A DNA stretch of 64,000 nucleotides from Salinimicrobium gaetbulicola (GCF_042676025.1 NZ_JBHTJP010000035.1:1-64000), one strand, 5' to 3'. Numbered from the stretch's first letter, positions 41,296 to 51,430 are shown. Numbers and translations: made by a program. The notes: generated by a model from the letters alone, not told the origin.

Positions 41296-42660
41296 ATGAA
41301 AAGGATCAGCATTTTCCTTATCGCCTTCGTTTGCATGAGCCTTACAGCTCAAACGCCACGGGACACCACAGCACTTTCCCTTTCTCTGAAAGAGGCGCTG
41401 GCTATGGGAATGGAAAACAATTACAACTCTGTAAAGTCTGAAAAGGAGGTTGAGATTGCGCTTAAACAGAAATGGGAGATCATTTCACAAGGTTTACCGC
41501 AAATAAACGGGAACGTAGATTATCAAAATTTCCTGAAGCAACCGGTAACCCTAATTCCCGGGGAGATCGCAGATGGCGACCCAGGAACTTTCGTACCTGT
41601 AAGGTTTGGAACCAAGCAAAACCTCAACGCTACTGCCACCTGGTCACAGCTTATTTTTGACGGCTCTTATATTGTAGGAGTACAATCTGCCAGAACCCTG
41701 CTGCAGATCTCCAAAAATGCCAAAGTGAAGACCGATCTTGAAGTACGTAAAGCTATTATTAATGCCTACGGAAATGTCCTGTTGGCTGAAGAAAGCGTGG
41801 AGATTTTAAAAAGCAATCTTTCTACTGTTGAGAAGAATCTGAATGACACCCAGAAGATCTTTGAAAACGGCCTGGCAGAAGAGGAAGATGTGGAACAATT
41901 GAAGATAACACGTATTGGGCTTGAAAATAACCTCAACCGAAGCATTCGCATGAAAGACATTTCTTATCAAATGCTGAACATGGCACTGGGAATGCCGGTA
42001 GACACTAAAATAGTTCTAACAGAGGATCTGGATGCTCTTGCTATGCGCTTCCTCGACCTCGAGTTATTGGAAAAATCCATACCTGTAGAGGAAAACATCG
42101 ATGTGCGTATCGCTCAAAATACAGCCGAAGCCGCTAACATCTTTGTACGCCTTGAAAAGGCCAAAGCCCTGCCAAGCCTCACCGGATTCTTAAATTATGG
42201 AGCAGCAGGATACAGTGATGATTTCAGTTTTTTTGAGGACGATCAAAAGTATTATTCTCAATCTATACTTGGGGTAAGTATGAACATCCCCATTTTCAGC
42301 AGTGGGATGCGAAGTTCAAGAACTCAGCAAAAGGAACTGGAATTTGAACAGGCCCTTTTAGACCTGGAACAGACCAGAAATCAGATTCGACTTGAAATTG
42401 AATCTGCCCGATCAAATTATAAGTTCAGTATCGAGAATTATCAGGCGCAGCAGGAAAACCTGGCACTTGCTCAGAGAATTGAAAACAAGAATCAAATCAA
42501 ATTCTTTGAAGGTCTTGCCAGTAGTTTTGAACTAAGCGAGGCACAAAGACAGCTCTACGTAGCTCAGCAAAATTTACTGCAGTCGATGTTGGAAGTGATC
42601 ACTTCAAAGGTTGAACTTGAAAATAAATTAAGCACTCAAACTTATCCCGAAGAGGAGTAA
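41296..42660 (+). CDS. TolC-family outer membrane efflux protein
   Basis: A 454-residue outer membrane factor: signal peptide about 1-19 (ends LTAQ/T), then the two-fold OEP repeat of long helices and short strands ('LSLKEALAMGMENNYNSVKSEKEVEIALKQKWEIISQGLPQING', 'QLEIESARSNYKFSIENYQAQQENLALAQRIENKNQIKFFEGLASSFELSEAQRQLYVAQQ'). Trimeric in the family, forming the exit duct of a tripartite pump. Starts immediately after the regulator; followed 34 bases later by the adaptor. Confidence 0.93.
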   Translation: MKRISIFLIAFVCMSLTAQTPRDTTALSLSLKEALAMGMENNYNSVKSEKEVEIALKQKWEIISQGLPQINGNVDYQNFLKQPVTLIPGEIADGDPGTFVPVRFGTKQNLNATATWSQLIFDGSYIVGVQSARTLLQISKNAKVKTDLEVRKAIINAYGNVLLAEESVEILKSNLSTVEKNLNDTQKIFENGLAEEEDVEQLKITRIGLENNLNRSIRMKDISYQMLNMALGMPVDTKIVLTEDLDALAMRFLDLELLEKSIPVEENIDVRIAQNTAEAANIFVRLEKAKALPSLTGFLNYGAAGYSDDFSFFEDDQKYYSQSILGVSMNIPIFSSGMRSSRTQQKELEFEQALLDLEQTRNQIRLEIESARSNYKFSIENYQAQQENLALAQRIENKNQIKFFEGLASSFELSEAQRQLYVAQQNLLQSMLEVITSKVELENKLSTQTYPEEE

Positions 42661-42694
42661 AAAAAGAATATTAAAACATCTAATTGTTTAGAAA

Positions 42695-43855
42695 ATGAAG
42701 AAAATAAGTCTTGTAATGTTTAGCCTGTTGGCACTTTCCTCTTGCGGAAATTCTGAAAAATCTGTTGAAGAGATCATTGAGGGGGAGAATATTTCAGAAA
42801 TAAGAGCTAAAAAAGCAGAATTGAGTGCGCAACAAAGTGAGCTAAGCTCTAAGATCGCCAATCTTGATGCTGCTATCCAAAGATTGGATAAAAACAAACA
42901 GTTCACCCTTGTGGAAACCATGGTGGTAAAAGACACCCTTTTCAAACATTATGTTGAAATTCCCGGAGATGTGGAGACTGACGAGAATATCACAATTTAT
43001 CCTGAATTTTCAGGCGTCCTGACGCAGATGCTGGTTAATGAAGGAGACCGTGTTCAAAAAGGACAGGTTCTGGCAAGAATCGATGACGGTGGTTTAGGAA
43101 GTCAGCTGGCGCAACTGGAAACTCAGGAAGCGCTCGCAAAGACCACTTTTGAAAGAAAAAAAAGATTGTGGGAGCAGAACATTGGTTCTGAGATACAGTA
43201 TTTGGAAGCCAAAGCCAATTTTGAAGCGGTTCAAAATTCAGTGAACCAGTTACAGGCTCAGCTGGCAAAAACGGTTGTGAGAGCACCTTTTAGCGGGGTG
43301 ATCGACGAGAAGTTTTCTGAAAAAGGCGAGGTGGTTGCACCGGGACAAAGCAGGTTGTTCAGGTTGATCAATCTTTCTAACATGTATATTACCGCTGCCG
43401 TGCCCGAATCATACCTCGGAAAGATCCAAAAAGGGACAGATGTGATGATCGAGATCGCGGCGACGGGGACCGAATTCAAAAGTAAGATCGCACAGGTAGG
43501 AAACTTCATCAATCCGAACAACAGAACCTTTGAGATCAAGGTGGCCGTGCCGGCAGATAAGGAACAGGTAAAACCTAATCTTATCGCCACTGTAAAACTA
43601 AACGATTACAGTGCCGAAAACGCGATCACCATTCCTGAAAGTGTGATCCAGAAGAATGCGGCAGGTGAGAACGTAGCATATGTTTACAACCCAACCACCG
43701 ACAGTACCGGGGTGGCCGAAAAAAGGATTTTAGAGACCGGTCTTATTTATAATGAGAAAGTGGAGATCCTTTCCGGAGTAAAAACAGGAGAGATCCTTAT
43801 TACCGAGGGAGCAAAGAATGTTCAGGAAGGTGAGAAAGTAAGCATAAAAGACTAA
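42695..43855 (+). CDS. RND efflux periplasmic adaptor (HlyD/AcrA family)
   Basis: A 386-residue membrane fusion protein with a lipoprotein signal (MKKISLVMFSLLALSSCGN, Cys17). A coiled coil at about residues 32-70 is followed by the barrel-sandwich/lipoyl half 'GVLTQMLVNEGDRVQKGQVLARIDDG', an alpha-hairpin (about 130-185) and the other lipoyl half 'KTVVRAPFSGVIDEKFSEKGEVVAPGQ'. The beta-barrel and membrane-proximal domain come last. The additional coiled coil before the first lipoyl half is unusual in place; it may extend the adaptor. Acts between the RND pump and TolC. Confidence 0.93.
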   Translation: MKKISLVMFSLLALSSCGNSEKSVEEIIEGENISEIRAKKAELSAQQSELSSKIANLDAAIQRLDKNKQFTLVETMVVKDTLFKHYVEIPGDVETDENITIYPEFSGVLTQMLVNEGDRVQKGQVLARIDDGGLGSQLAQLETQEALAKTTFERKKRLWEQNIGSEIQYLEAKANFEAVQNSVNQLQAQLAKTVVRAPFSGVIDEKFSEKGEVVAPGQSRLFRLINLSNMYITAAVPESYLGKIQKGTDVMIEIAATGTEFKSKIAQVGNFINPNNRTFEIKVAVPADKEQVKPNLIATVKLNDYSAENAITIPESVIQKNAAGENVAYVYNPTTDSTGVAEKRILETGLIYNEKVEILSGVKTGEILITEGAKNVQEGEKVSIKD

Positions 43856-43891
43856 AAACAGGCAGTCTTTTCGAAACAGAGAAACAACAGC

Positions 43892-46800
43892 ATGAAAATA
43901 GAAAACGACTTTAAATTATCCTCCTGGGCCATTGACAACAAGATGACGGTGTACGTTATCATCGCCATCATTATGATAGGCGGATTGATGTCCTATTACA
44001 GTATGCCTAGGGAATCCTTCCCGGAGATCGTGGAGACCAAGATCTACGTAAGTTCGATCAATCCGGGGAACTCGGCAGAGGATATTGAAAAATTCATCAC
44101 AGAACCCCTCGAAGAGGAGTTTAATAATATTGGAGGAGTCAACGAGATCACCTCCACCACCCTTCAGGATTACTCGTTGATTATCGTTCAGTTTGACGAG
44201 GATATTTCGGTTGATGCAGCCAAGCAAAAGGTAAAAGACAAGGTAGACCAGGAAAAAGCGGCTACCACCTGGCCAACTATGGATAATGGCGCAAAGGTTG
44301 AACCCAATGTGTTTGACCTGAATCTTTCCGAAGAAATGCCCATCTTGAATGTGAATCTTACAGGAGATTTCCCAGTGCAGCAGTTGAAGGAATATGCCGA
44401 ATACCTGCAGGACAAAATAGAATTACTACCACAGATAAAGGAAGCTTCGATTCGCGGAGCTGAAGAAATGGAAGTGGAGATCGCGGTTGACGTGCATAAA
44501 ATGACAGCTTCAAAAGTGAGTTTTGGAGACATTATCAGCGCGGTGAGCATGGAGAACCAGACCATTTCTGGAGGAAACGTAATTACCGGAGGGGTTCAAA
44601 AGAACATCCGTATTCTGGGTGAGATCGAAGACCCCAAGGAACTGGAAAATATCATTGTAAAACGCGAAGAAGGAAATGTCTTCCTGAGAGATATCGCAGA
44701 CGTAAAATTCCAGGAGAAAGAGCCTACCACATATGCCCGCGAATATGGGAAACCGGTGGTGATGCTGGATATTAAAAAGCGCAGCGGAAAGAACATGATC
44801 GAGGCGATAGATGACATCAAAGCTATCATCAAAAAAGAACAGGAAACTTCGTTGCCGGACGGACTTACAATTACCTATTCCAACGACCAGTCGACCACTA
44901 CCCAGAATATGGTAGATGACCTTGTGAATAACATCATTTTTGGGGTGATCCTTGTGGTATTGGTACTGATGTTCTTCCTTGGCTTCCGCAACGCGTTGTT
45001 CGTTGGTTTTGCCATCCCGCTTTCCATGTTCCTTTCTTTCATCATCCTTTCCAGTTTAGGTTTCACCCTGAATACCATGGTACTTTTCGCCCTGGTTATG
45101 GGACTTGGGATGCTGGTAGATAACGGGATCGTGGTAGTAGAGAACGTTTACAGTCTCATGGATCAGGGGATGCCCCGTCTGAAAGCAGCGAAACAAGGGG
45201 TTGGCGAGATCGCATGGCCTATCATTGCTTCCACGGCGACCACCCTTGCGGCGTTTTTTCCGCTTGGGCTTTGGCCAGGAACCATCGGGAAATTCATGAT
45301 CTACTTCCCTATTACTTTATCGATAGTACTTGGTTCGTCACTTTTTGTGGCCCTGATCATCAACTCCATGTTGACCTCGCAGTTCATGAAGACAGAAGAA
45401 AAGGAATTCACCAGGAAAAAACTGATCAGGTTAAGTGCCATTTTAGGAGGTACAGGTTTGATCCTTGTGATCGCCGGATTCATACTGAATATGGGAGCAT
45501 TCAGAGGAATTGGGAATTTGGCAATTCTGATTGCCATCTTACTCTGGGCATATAAATATTTCCTGAGTTCCTGGGTAGATTTCTTCCAGTTCAGGGCACT
45601 AAAGAAACTGGAAACAAAATACGAGGATACACTTCGTTTCTCTTTGGAAGGAAAGAAGGCCTATTTGGTCTTCTTCGGAACAGTTTTAATGCTGATCATT
45701 TCCTTCGTATTGGTTGGAATTGTAAAGCCTACGGTGCTTTTCTTTCCCGAAAACCAACCGAACCAGATCATAACTTATATCGAATATCCTGAAGGTACCG
45801 ACATTCGCAAAACGAATGAACTTACCAAAAAGGTAGAGGACCGAATCTATAAGGCTATTGAAAAATACGAAGATGAGGACGGCTATAACTATATGGTAGA
45901 ATCGGCTATCTCACAGGTAGGCCAGGGTGCCGGAAACCCGCAGACAGACGGTGGACAGCAGAATGAAATGCCTCATAAAGCGAAAGTCACTCTCTCGATG
46001 AGGGAGTTCAAAAAGCGTCGTGGTGTGAAAAGTAGCCACGTGCTTTCCGAGATAAGGGATGCAGTCCAAGGATTCCCCGGAGCATCTATTATTGTTGAGA
46101 AAGATGCCGCCGGACCTCCAACAGGATACCCCATCAACCTGGAGTTAAGAGGTGAAGATTACGGTGAAATGCTTATTGAGGCTGAAAAACTGAGAGAATA
46201 CATCAACGAAATGAATATTCCGGGAATCGAGGAATTGAACATTGATGTAAATAAATCCAAACCAGAACTGAATGTTACGGTTGATCGCGTAAAGGCGGGT
46301 CAGCTGGGAGTATCTTCTGCTTCTGTGGGGCAAACCCTGAGAAGAGCCATTTATGGAGAAGAGATCTCAACTTTCAAGGACGGAGATGAAGATTACGAGA
46401 TCAACGTGAGATTCAATGAAGATTTCAGGTATAACGAAAACGCGCTTTTCAACCAGCCTATTACCTTTAAGAATCAGAATACAGGTGAGATCGTACAGGT
46501 TCCTATTTCATCTGTAACAAAGAAAGATCTTAACTCGGCTTTCAGTTCCATTAAGAGAAAAGATCTAAAAAGGGTTATTACTATTTATTCTAACGTACTT
46601 GAGGGTTATAACGGAAATGCCATTGTTGAGCAGTTACAGAGTGAACTTCAGAATTATGAACTACCGGATGATGTGAACCTTCAATTCACAGGGGAGCAAG
46701 AGGAACAGCAGGAGAACATGGCGTTTTTACTTAGGGCCTTACTAATTGGCCTGGGTGCAATTCTATTGATCCTGGTAGCCCAGTTCAACTCAATACCAAA

Positions 46801-47335
46801 ACCCTTGATCATTTTAATGGCAGTTTTCTTGAGTTTAGCAGGGGTCTTCTTCGGAATGGTGGTCTTCCAGATGGATTTTATCATAATCATGACCATGATG
46901 GGAATTATCTCCCTGGCGGGAATTGTGGTAAACAATGCCATCGTACTGGTAGACTACACCCAGATCTTAATTGACCGCAAAAAGTTGTCATTAGGACTGG
47001 ATGACCATGATGTGCTGACAAAAGAACAGTATTTTGAAATGATCGTAGCCGGAGGTAAATCCAGGTTGCGTCCTGTGCTTCTAACTGCCATTACGACAGT
47101 TTTAGGCCTCATTCCACTGGCGATAGGGTTAAACATTGACTTTTTTACACTTTTCACAGATTATGACCCGCAGGTCTATATTGGAGGGGATAACGTGATC
47201 TTTTGGGGACCACTGGCCTGGACGGTGATCTTCGGATTGATCTTTGCCACCTTCCTAACCCTAGTGGTAGTGCCGGCTATGCTCTATATGGTTAACCGAT
47301 GGAGAGTGAGAATTCACGAAAAAAGAAATAAATAA
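43892..47335 (+). CDS. RND efflux inner membrane permease (AcrB/HAE family)
   Basis: A 1147-residue proton-driven pump with the twelve-helix RND plan: helix 1 ('MTVYVIIAIIMIGGLMSYYSMPRESFPEI'), porter domains, helices 2-6 with the proton-relay 'GMLVDNGIVVVEN' (Asp-Asn here where AcrB has Asp-Asp), and helices 8-12 with 'GIVVNNAIVLVDY'. It is about 100 residues longer than AcrB. Part of this is an insertion at about residues 500-560 carrying two additional hydrophobic segments, which would give fourteen membrane helices. Last gene of the tetR-tolC-hlyD-acrB operon, closed by a terminator. Substrate not predictable. Confidence 0.93.
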   Translation: MKIENDFKLSSWAIDNKMTVYVIIAIIMIGGLMSYYSMPRESFPEIVETKIYVSSINPGNSAEDIEKFITEPLEEEFNNIGGVNEITSTTLQDYSLIIVQFDEDISVDAAKQKVKDKVDQEKAATTWPTMDNGAKVEPNVFDLNLSEEMPILNVNLTGDFPVQQLKEYAEYLQDKIELLPQIKEASIRGAEEMEVEIAVDVHKMTASKVSFGDIISAVSMENQTISGGNVITGGVQKNIRILGEIEDPKELENIIVKREEGNVFLRDIADVKFQEKEPTTYAREYGKPVVMLDIKKRSGKNMIEAIDDIKAIIKKEQETSLPDGLTITYSNDQSTTTQNMVDDLVNNIIFGVILVVLVLMFFLGFRNALFVGFAIPLSMFLSFIILSSLGFTLNTMVLFALVMGLGMLVDNGIVVVENVYSLMDQGMPRLKAAKQGVGEIAWPIIASTATTLAAFFPLGLWPGTIGKFMIYFPITLSIVLGSSLFVALIINSMLTSQFMKTEEKEFTRKKLIRLSAILGGTGLILVIAGFILNMGAFRGIGNLAILIAILLWAYKYFLSSWVDFFQFRALKKLETKYEDTLRFSLEGKKAYLVFFGTVLMLIISFVLVGIVKPTVLFFPENQPNQIITYIEYPEGTDIRKTNELTKKVEDRIYKAIEKYEDEDGYNYMVESAISQVGQGAGNPQTDGGQQNEMPHKAKVTLSMREFKKRRGVKSSHVLSEIRDAVQGFPGASIIVEKDAAGPPTGYPINLELRGEDYGEMLIEAEKLREYINEMNIPGIEELNIDVNKSKPELNVTVDRVKAGQLGVSSASVGQTLRRAIYGEEISTFKDGDEDYEINVRFNEDFRYNENALFNQPITFKNQNTGEIVQVPISSVTKKDLNSAFSSIKRKDLKRVITIYSNVLEGYNGNAIVEQLQSELQNYELPDDVNLQFTGEQEEQQENMAFLLRALLIGLGAILLILVAQFNSIPKPLIILMAVFLSLAGVFFGMVVFQMDFIIIMTMMGIISLAGIVVNNAIVLVDYTQILIDRKKLSLGLDDHDVLTKEQYFEMIVAGGKSRLRPVLLTAITTVLGLIPLAIGLNIDFFTLFTDYDPQVYIGGDNVIFWGPLAWTVIFGLIFATFLTLVVVPAMLYMVNRWRVRIHEKRNK

Positions 47336-47361
47336 GCATTATATATTTTCAATAATATTTG

Positions 47362-47388
47362 AAACCTCCGGCCTTTAACCGGAGGTTT
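47362..47388 (+). terminator. Terminator of the efflux operon
   Basis: Stem AAACCTCCGG/CCGGAGGTTT with a seven-base loop, followed by T-rich sequence. Confidence 0.85.
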
Positions 47389-47467
47389 TCTTTTTATTCC
47401 GGAGTCTGGCAAAGAGTTTGCGCTTTATTAGTCGAAGTTCAATTATTTATTAATTAAAAATCAAAGA

Positions 47468-48667
47468 ATGAACACGCTATTAACCATTGATGAACGAAAC
47501 AAAGTTTTGCTGTCAATGGCCAAACTTGTAGAAAAGGAAAGAGAAAGTATTTTAAAAGCAAATAAGATCGACCTGGATGGTTATTCAGGAGACGATCTGG
47601 CCATGGAAGACCGACTAAAAGTCAACGATTCCAAAATTGAAGGTATGGTTGAGTCTTTGGAGCACCTTGCGTCACAGGAAGATCCTGTGGGCGTGGAACG
47701 CTTCAGCTTTAAACATGACAACGGGATGCAGGTATATAACAAGACCGCATCTTTTGGAACTGTCATGATCATATATGAATCCAGACCCGACGTAACTGTC
47801 GAAGCCGCAGGGATCGCCTTTAAATCAGGTAACAAGATCCTTCTTAAAGGAGGTAAAGAATCCCTAAATTCAAACCTAAGGATCGTAGAATTGTGGCACC
47901 AGGCTCTTAAGGAGAACAATGTCTCTACCGACTGGGTAGAATATCTTCAATATGACAGAAAGCAAACCCAGGAATTCCTGGCAAATCCAACCCAACCTGT
48001 AGATCTTATCGTGCCTCGAGGAGGGGAGCGATTGATCAAGTTCGTAAAAGAGAACTCTTCGGCACAGGTGATCGTGAGCGGACGAGGTAACAACTTCGTT
48101 TATGTTCACGACAAAGCAGATACAGATATCGCGATAAATGTGATCCTCAACGGGAAAACCGGGAAGATCTCAGCATGTAACGCGGTAGACAAAGTTTTGA
48201 TCGATTCAAACCTTCCGAATAAAAAGGAATTTCTGAAAGAATTGACAGTCAAACTTAAAGAACACAACGTAGAACTTATTGCAGACAAGTCTCTGGAAGG
48301 AGAACTTCAGGAAGCAAGGCCTCTTAAAAGTGAGGACGAGTGGTATGAAGAATTCCTGGATTACAAAGCCCTTATTGGCGAAGTAGATTCAGTTCAGGAA
48401 GCCATTGAGAAGATTAATAAGTACTCAGGTGGACACTCGGCTTCTATTATCTCAAGAGATGATGAAGCTGCAAAACAATTTATGGAGACCGTAGATAATG
48501 CGGCGGTTTATCACAACGCATCTACGCGTTTCACAGATGGCGGGCAGTTAGGACTTGGTGGAGAGCTCGCTATTAGTACAGATAAACTACACCAGCGTGG
48601 GCCAATTGGCCTTCAGCATTTGGTAACCAATAAATGGTATATACACGGAAATGGACAAACAAGATAA
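47468..48667 (+). CDS. proA: Gamma-glutamyl phosphate reductase
   Basis: A 399-residue aldehyde-dehydrogenase-fold enzyme of proline synthesis, reducing glutamyl 5-phosphate to the semialdehyde with NADPH. Motifs: 'FGTVMIIYESRPDVTVEAAGIAFKSGNKILLKGGKES', 'VDLIVPRGGERLIKFV', the catalytic Cys in 'GKISACNAVDKVLID', 'YSGGHSASIIS', and the terminal 'VDNAAVYHNASTRFTDGGQLGLGGELAIST'. It precedes proB, the reverse of the proBA order of enterobacteria. The 3' end overlaps an alternative early start of proB. Confidence 0.97.
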   Translation: MNTLLTIDERNKVLLSMAKLVEKERESILKANKIDLDGYSGDDLAMEDRLKVNDSKIEGMVESLEHLASQEDPVGVERFSFKHDNGMQVYNKTASFGTVMIIYESRPDVTVEAAGIAFKSGNKILLKGGKESLNSNLRIVELWHQALKENNVSTDWVEYLQYDRKQTQEFLANPTQPVDLIVPRGGERLIKFVKENSSAQVIVSGRGNNFVYVHDKADTDIAINVILNGKTGKISACNAVDKVLIDSNLPNKKEFLKELTVKLKEHNVELIADKSLEGELQEARPLKSEDEWYEEFLDYKALIGEVDSVQEAIEKINKYSGGHSASIISRDDEAAKQFMETVDNAAVYHNASTRFTDGGQLGLGGELAISTDKLHQRGPIGLQHLVTNKWYIHGNGQTR

Positions 48668-48707
48668 GGATACACTAAATAAGATTTTAGAAACTAATAA
48701 TATAGAA

Positions 48708-49487
48708 ATGGACAAGCCTAAGCAGAAGAAGAGAATTTTATTAAAGTTAGGATCCAATACTCTTACAAGAGAAACAGACCAGATCTCCCGTGGGAAGATC
48801 GAAGATATAGGAAGACAGATCGCGGCACTTAAAGATGATTATGAGTTCGTGCTCATTAGTTCTGGTGCGGTAGCTGTTGCAAAACAATTCGTGAACCTGG
48901 AGAGAAGTGGAGAAAATATTGACGTGAAACAAGCGCTGGCTTCTATTGGACAACCTCACTTGATGAGAATTTTCCAGGAAAGCTTCAGGGAACTGGGGTT
49001 ATTGACCTCTCAGATCTTGCTCTCTCCAAATGATTTTGGAAGGGAAGATTCCAAAAAGAACATCATTAATACAATGAATGTTTTACTTGAGAATGATTAT
49101 ATCCCGATCATTAATGAGAATGATACTTCTTCAACTGAGGCGATCCAGTTTGGAGATAACGATAACCTGGCGGCACAGACCGCAGCTTTACTGGATGTAG
49201 ACCTTTTCATCATTGCGACCAATACGCATGGGGTTTACAAGAAAGGATCCATCAGCGCCGATACTCCTGAGACCATCCGCAAGGTGAATGACCTGGACGA
49301 GTTGAAGAAAGAGGTAATGAGCGATACCAAATCTGCTCATGGTACCGGTGGTATGGAGTCAAAAGTTTCAGCTGCCGAGATCACTCAAAAAGCGAAAATT
49401 GAGACGTGGATCGTAAATGGTCTTGATGAGAATTTTATTCTGAATGCTATTAATGACGAGGTGCATTTCACCAAGATCCACCATTAG
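48708..49487 (+). CDS. proB: Glutamate 5-kinase (short form)
   Basis: From the ATG at 48708 the product has 259 residues, starting just before 'KKRILLKLGSNTLTRETDQISRGKIEDIGRQIAAL', as is normal for the kinase domain. An in-frame ATG at 48651 overlapping proA by 17 bases would add 19 charged residues and cannot be excluded. Other motifs: 'EFVLISSGAVAVAKQ', 'SPNDFGREDSKKNIINTMNVLLENDYIPIINENDTSS', 'FGDNDNLAAQTAALLDVDLFI' and 'GTGGMESKVSAAEI'. The C-terminal PUA domain of the E. coli enzyme is missing. It phosphorylates glutamate, the proline-inhibited first step. Confidence 0.95.
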   Translation: MDKPKQKKRILLKLGSNTLTRETDQISRGKIEDIGRQIAALKDDYEFVLISSGAVAVAKQFVNLERSGENIDVKQALASIGQPHLMRIFQESFRELGLLTSQILLSPNDFGREDSKKNIINTMNVLLENDYIPIINENDTSSTEAIQFGDNDNLAAQTAALLDVDLFIIATNTHGVYKKGSISADTPETIRKVNDLDELKKEVMSDTKSAHGTGGMESKVSAAEITQKAKIETWIVNGLDENFILNAINDEVHFTKIHH

Positions 49488-49514
49488 TCGATAGCGATTA
49501 TATAATTGAACATG

Positions 49515-49546
49515 AAAAATCCGGAGAGCGATCTCCGGATTTTTTT
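49515..49546 (+). terminator. Terminator of proA-proB
   Basis: AAAAATCCGGAGA pairs with TCTCCGGATTTTT around GCGA; the T run continues. Confidence 0.9.
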
Positions 49547-49642
49547 GTTTTATTTCTTCGGAAGGCATTCCATTAAGGAGCTTCTTTAAAAACTTCAGAA
49601 TTATTTTTGACTGCAATTCCGCAGAATCCGCTCAGTTCTTCT

Positions 49643-49650
49643 TATTTTTG
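49643..49650 (+). promoter_or_regulatory. Probable -7 element of aspS
   Basis: TATTTTTG matches TAnnTTTG, 22 bases before the ATG at 49673; the -33 element is not clear. Confidence 0.45.
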
Positions 49651-49672
49651 CAACTTCGAAAATCAGGAAATT

Positions 49673-51427
49673 ATGTACAGAAGTCACAGCTGTGGTGAAT
49701 TAAGAATAGAAGATATAAATCAGGAAGTTACCCTTTCGGGATGGGTGCAAAAACTGCGCGATAAAGGATTCATGATGTGGGTCGATCTTAGAGACCGTTA
49801 TGGAGTAACGCAGTTGATCTTTGATGAGGAGCGCACACCGAAAGAAATGATGGAAAAAGCCTCAAAACTAGGGCGTGAATTCGTAATCCAGGTAAAAGGT
49901 ACGGTGATAGAAAGGGTTTCAAAGAATCCTAATATGCCTACCGGAGACGTGGAGATCCTTGTTTCTGAATTGACTATTCTGAATGCTGCGGAATTGCCTC
50001 CGTTCACCATCGAAGATGAGACCGATGGTGGGGAAGACTTAAGAATGAAGTACCGCTATCTTGATATTCGCAGAAATCCTGTGAAGAACAAACTTATCTT
50101 CCGAAGCAAAGTAGCCATGGAAGTGAGAAAATTTCTTTCTGAAAAAGGCTTTATTGAGGTGGAGACTCCGGTACTTATCAAGTCTACCCCTGAAGGTGCA
50201 CGTGATTTCGTGGTACCAAGCCGTATGAATGAAGGACAGTTCTATGCCTTGCCGCAATCCCCTCAAACATTCAAACAGTTATTGATGGTTGGCGGAATGG
50301 ATAAATATTTTCAGATCGTAAAGTGTTTCAGGGACGAAGACCTTCGTGCCGACAGGCAGCCTGAATTCACGCAGATTGACTGTGAAATGGCATTCGTGGA
50401 ACAGGAAGATATTTTGAACATTTTTGAAGACTTCACCCGTCATCTTATTAAAGAGGTAAAAGGAGTGGATGTTACAGAATTCCCTCGCATGACCTATGCA
50501 GAAGCCATGCAAAAGTATGGTAACGACAAGCCTGATATAAGGTTTGGAATGGAGTTCGGGGAATTGAAGGACCTTGCAAAAAATAAAGGATTCAATGTAT
50601 TCGATCAGCAGGAGCTGGTAGTTGGGATCTCGGTTCCGGGAGCTGCAGGCTTCACCCGCAAAGAGATCGACAAATTGATTGATTGGGTGAAACGCCCTCA
50701 GATCGGTGCCAACGGACTGGTTTGGGTAAAATACAATGAAGACGGAAGCCTAAAATCTTCTGTTGACAAGTTCTATTCTGAAGCAGACCTGAAAGAATGG
50801 GCTGAAAGAACCGGGGCAAAAGCCGGTGATCTGATCCTGGTGATGGCCGGCGAAACAGACAAGACCAGAACTCAGTTGAGTGCGCTGCGTATGCACTTAG
50901 GAAATGAAATGGGCTTAAGAAAGTCTGACGAGTTTGCTCCGCTATGGGTAGTAGATTTTCCACTTTTAGAGTGGGATGAAGATACTAAGCGCTACCATGC
51001 CATGCACCACCCGTTCACCTCTCCAAAACCGGAAGATATTGATCTTCTGGATACAGATCCGGGGAAAGTGAGAGCGAACGCCTATGATCTTGTTCTTAAC
51101 GGAAACGAGATAGGAGGAGGTTCCATCAGGATCCACGACAAGAATACCCAGGCGATGATGTTCCGTCATTTAGGGTTCACCCCTGAAGAGGCCAAAGCAC
51201 AGTTCGGTTTCTTAATGGACGCTTTCCAGTATGGAGCACCACCGCACGGAGGGATCGCATTCGGGTTTGACCGATTGGTTGCGATCCTTGGAGGTCAGGA
51301 AACTATCAGGGATTATATCGCTTTCCCGAAGAACAATTCAGGTAGAGACGTAATGATAGATGCTCCTGCAAAAATCGATGAAGAGCAACTTAAAGAACTA
51401 AGCTTAAAACTAACTTCAGAATCATAA
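49673..51427 (+). CDS. aspS: Aspartyl-tRNA synthetase
   Basis: The ATG at 49673 gives 584 residues starting MYRSHSCGELR, the normal N-terminus; the frame opening at 49607 includes the promoter and was rejected. OB-fold anticodon domain (about residues 1-110), class II core with 'FVVPSRMNEGQFYALPQSPQ', motif 2 'YFQIVKCFRDEDLRADRQPEFTQID', the bacterial GAD insertion (about 285-410) and motif 3 'GIAFGFDRLVAILGGQETIRDYIAFPK'. With AsnRS present, a strictly discriminating form is expected. Confidence 0.98.
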   Translation: MYRSHSCGELRIEDINQEVTLSGWVQKLRDKGFMMWVDLRDRYGVTQLIFDEERTPKEMMEKASKLGREFVIQVKGTVIERVSKNPNMPTGDVEILVSELTILNAAELPPFTIEDETDGGEDLRMKYRYLDIRRNPVKNKLIFRSKVAMEVRKFLSEKGFIEVETPVLIKSTPEGARDFVVPSRMNEGQFYALPQSPQTFKQLLMVGGMDKYFQIVKCFRDEDLRADRQPEFTQIDCEMAFVEQEDILNIFEDFTRHLIKEVKGVDVTEFPRMTYAEAMQKYGNDKPDIRFGMEFGELKDLAKNKGFNVFDQQELVVGISVPGAAGFTRKEIDKLIDWVKRPQIGANGLVWVKYNEDGSLKSSVDKFYSEADLKEWAERTGAKAGDLILVMAGETDKTRTQLSALRMHLGNEMGLRKSDEFAPLWVVDFPLLEWDEDTKRYHAMHHPFTSPKPEDIDLLDTDPGKVRANAYDLVLNGNEIGGGSIRIHDKNTQAMMFRHLGFTPEEAKAQFGFLMDAFQYGAPPHGGIAFGFDRLVAILGGQETIRDYIAFPKNNSGRDVMIDAPAKIDEEQLKELSLKLTSES

Positions 51428-51430
51428 ATT

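Noticed and set aside
48651..48707. Earlier proB start overlapping proA
   Set aside because: It adds 19 charged residues with no counterpart in the kinase family. Translational coupling through this start remains possible, so it is noted in the gene entry.
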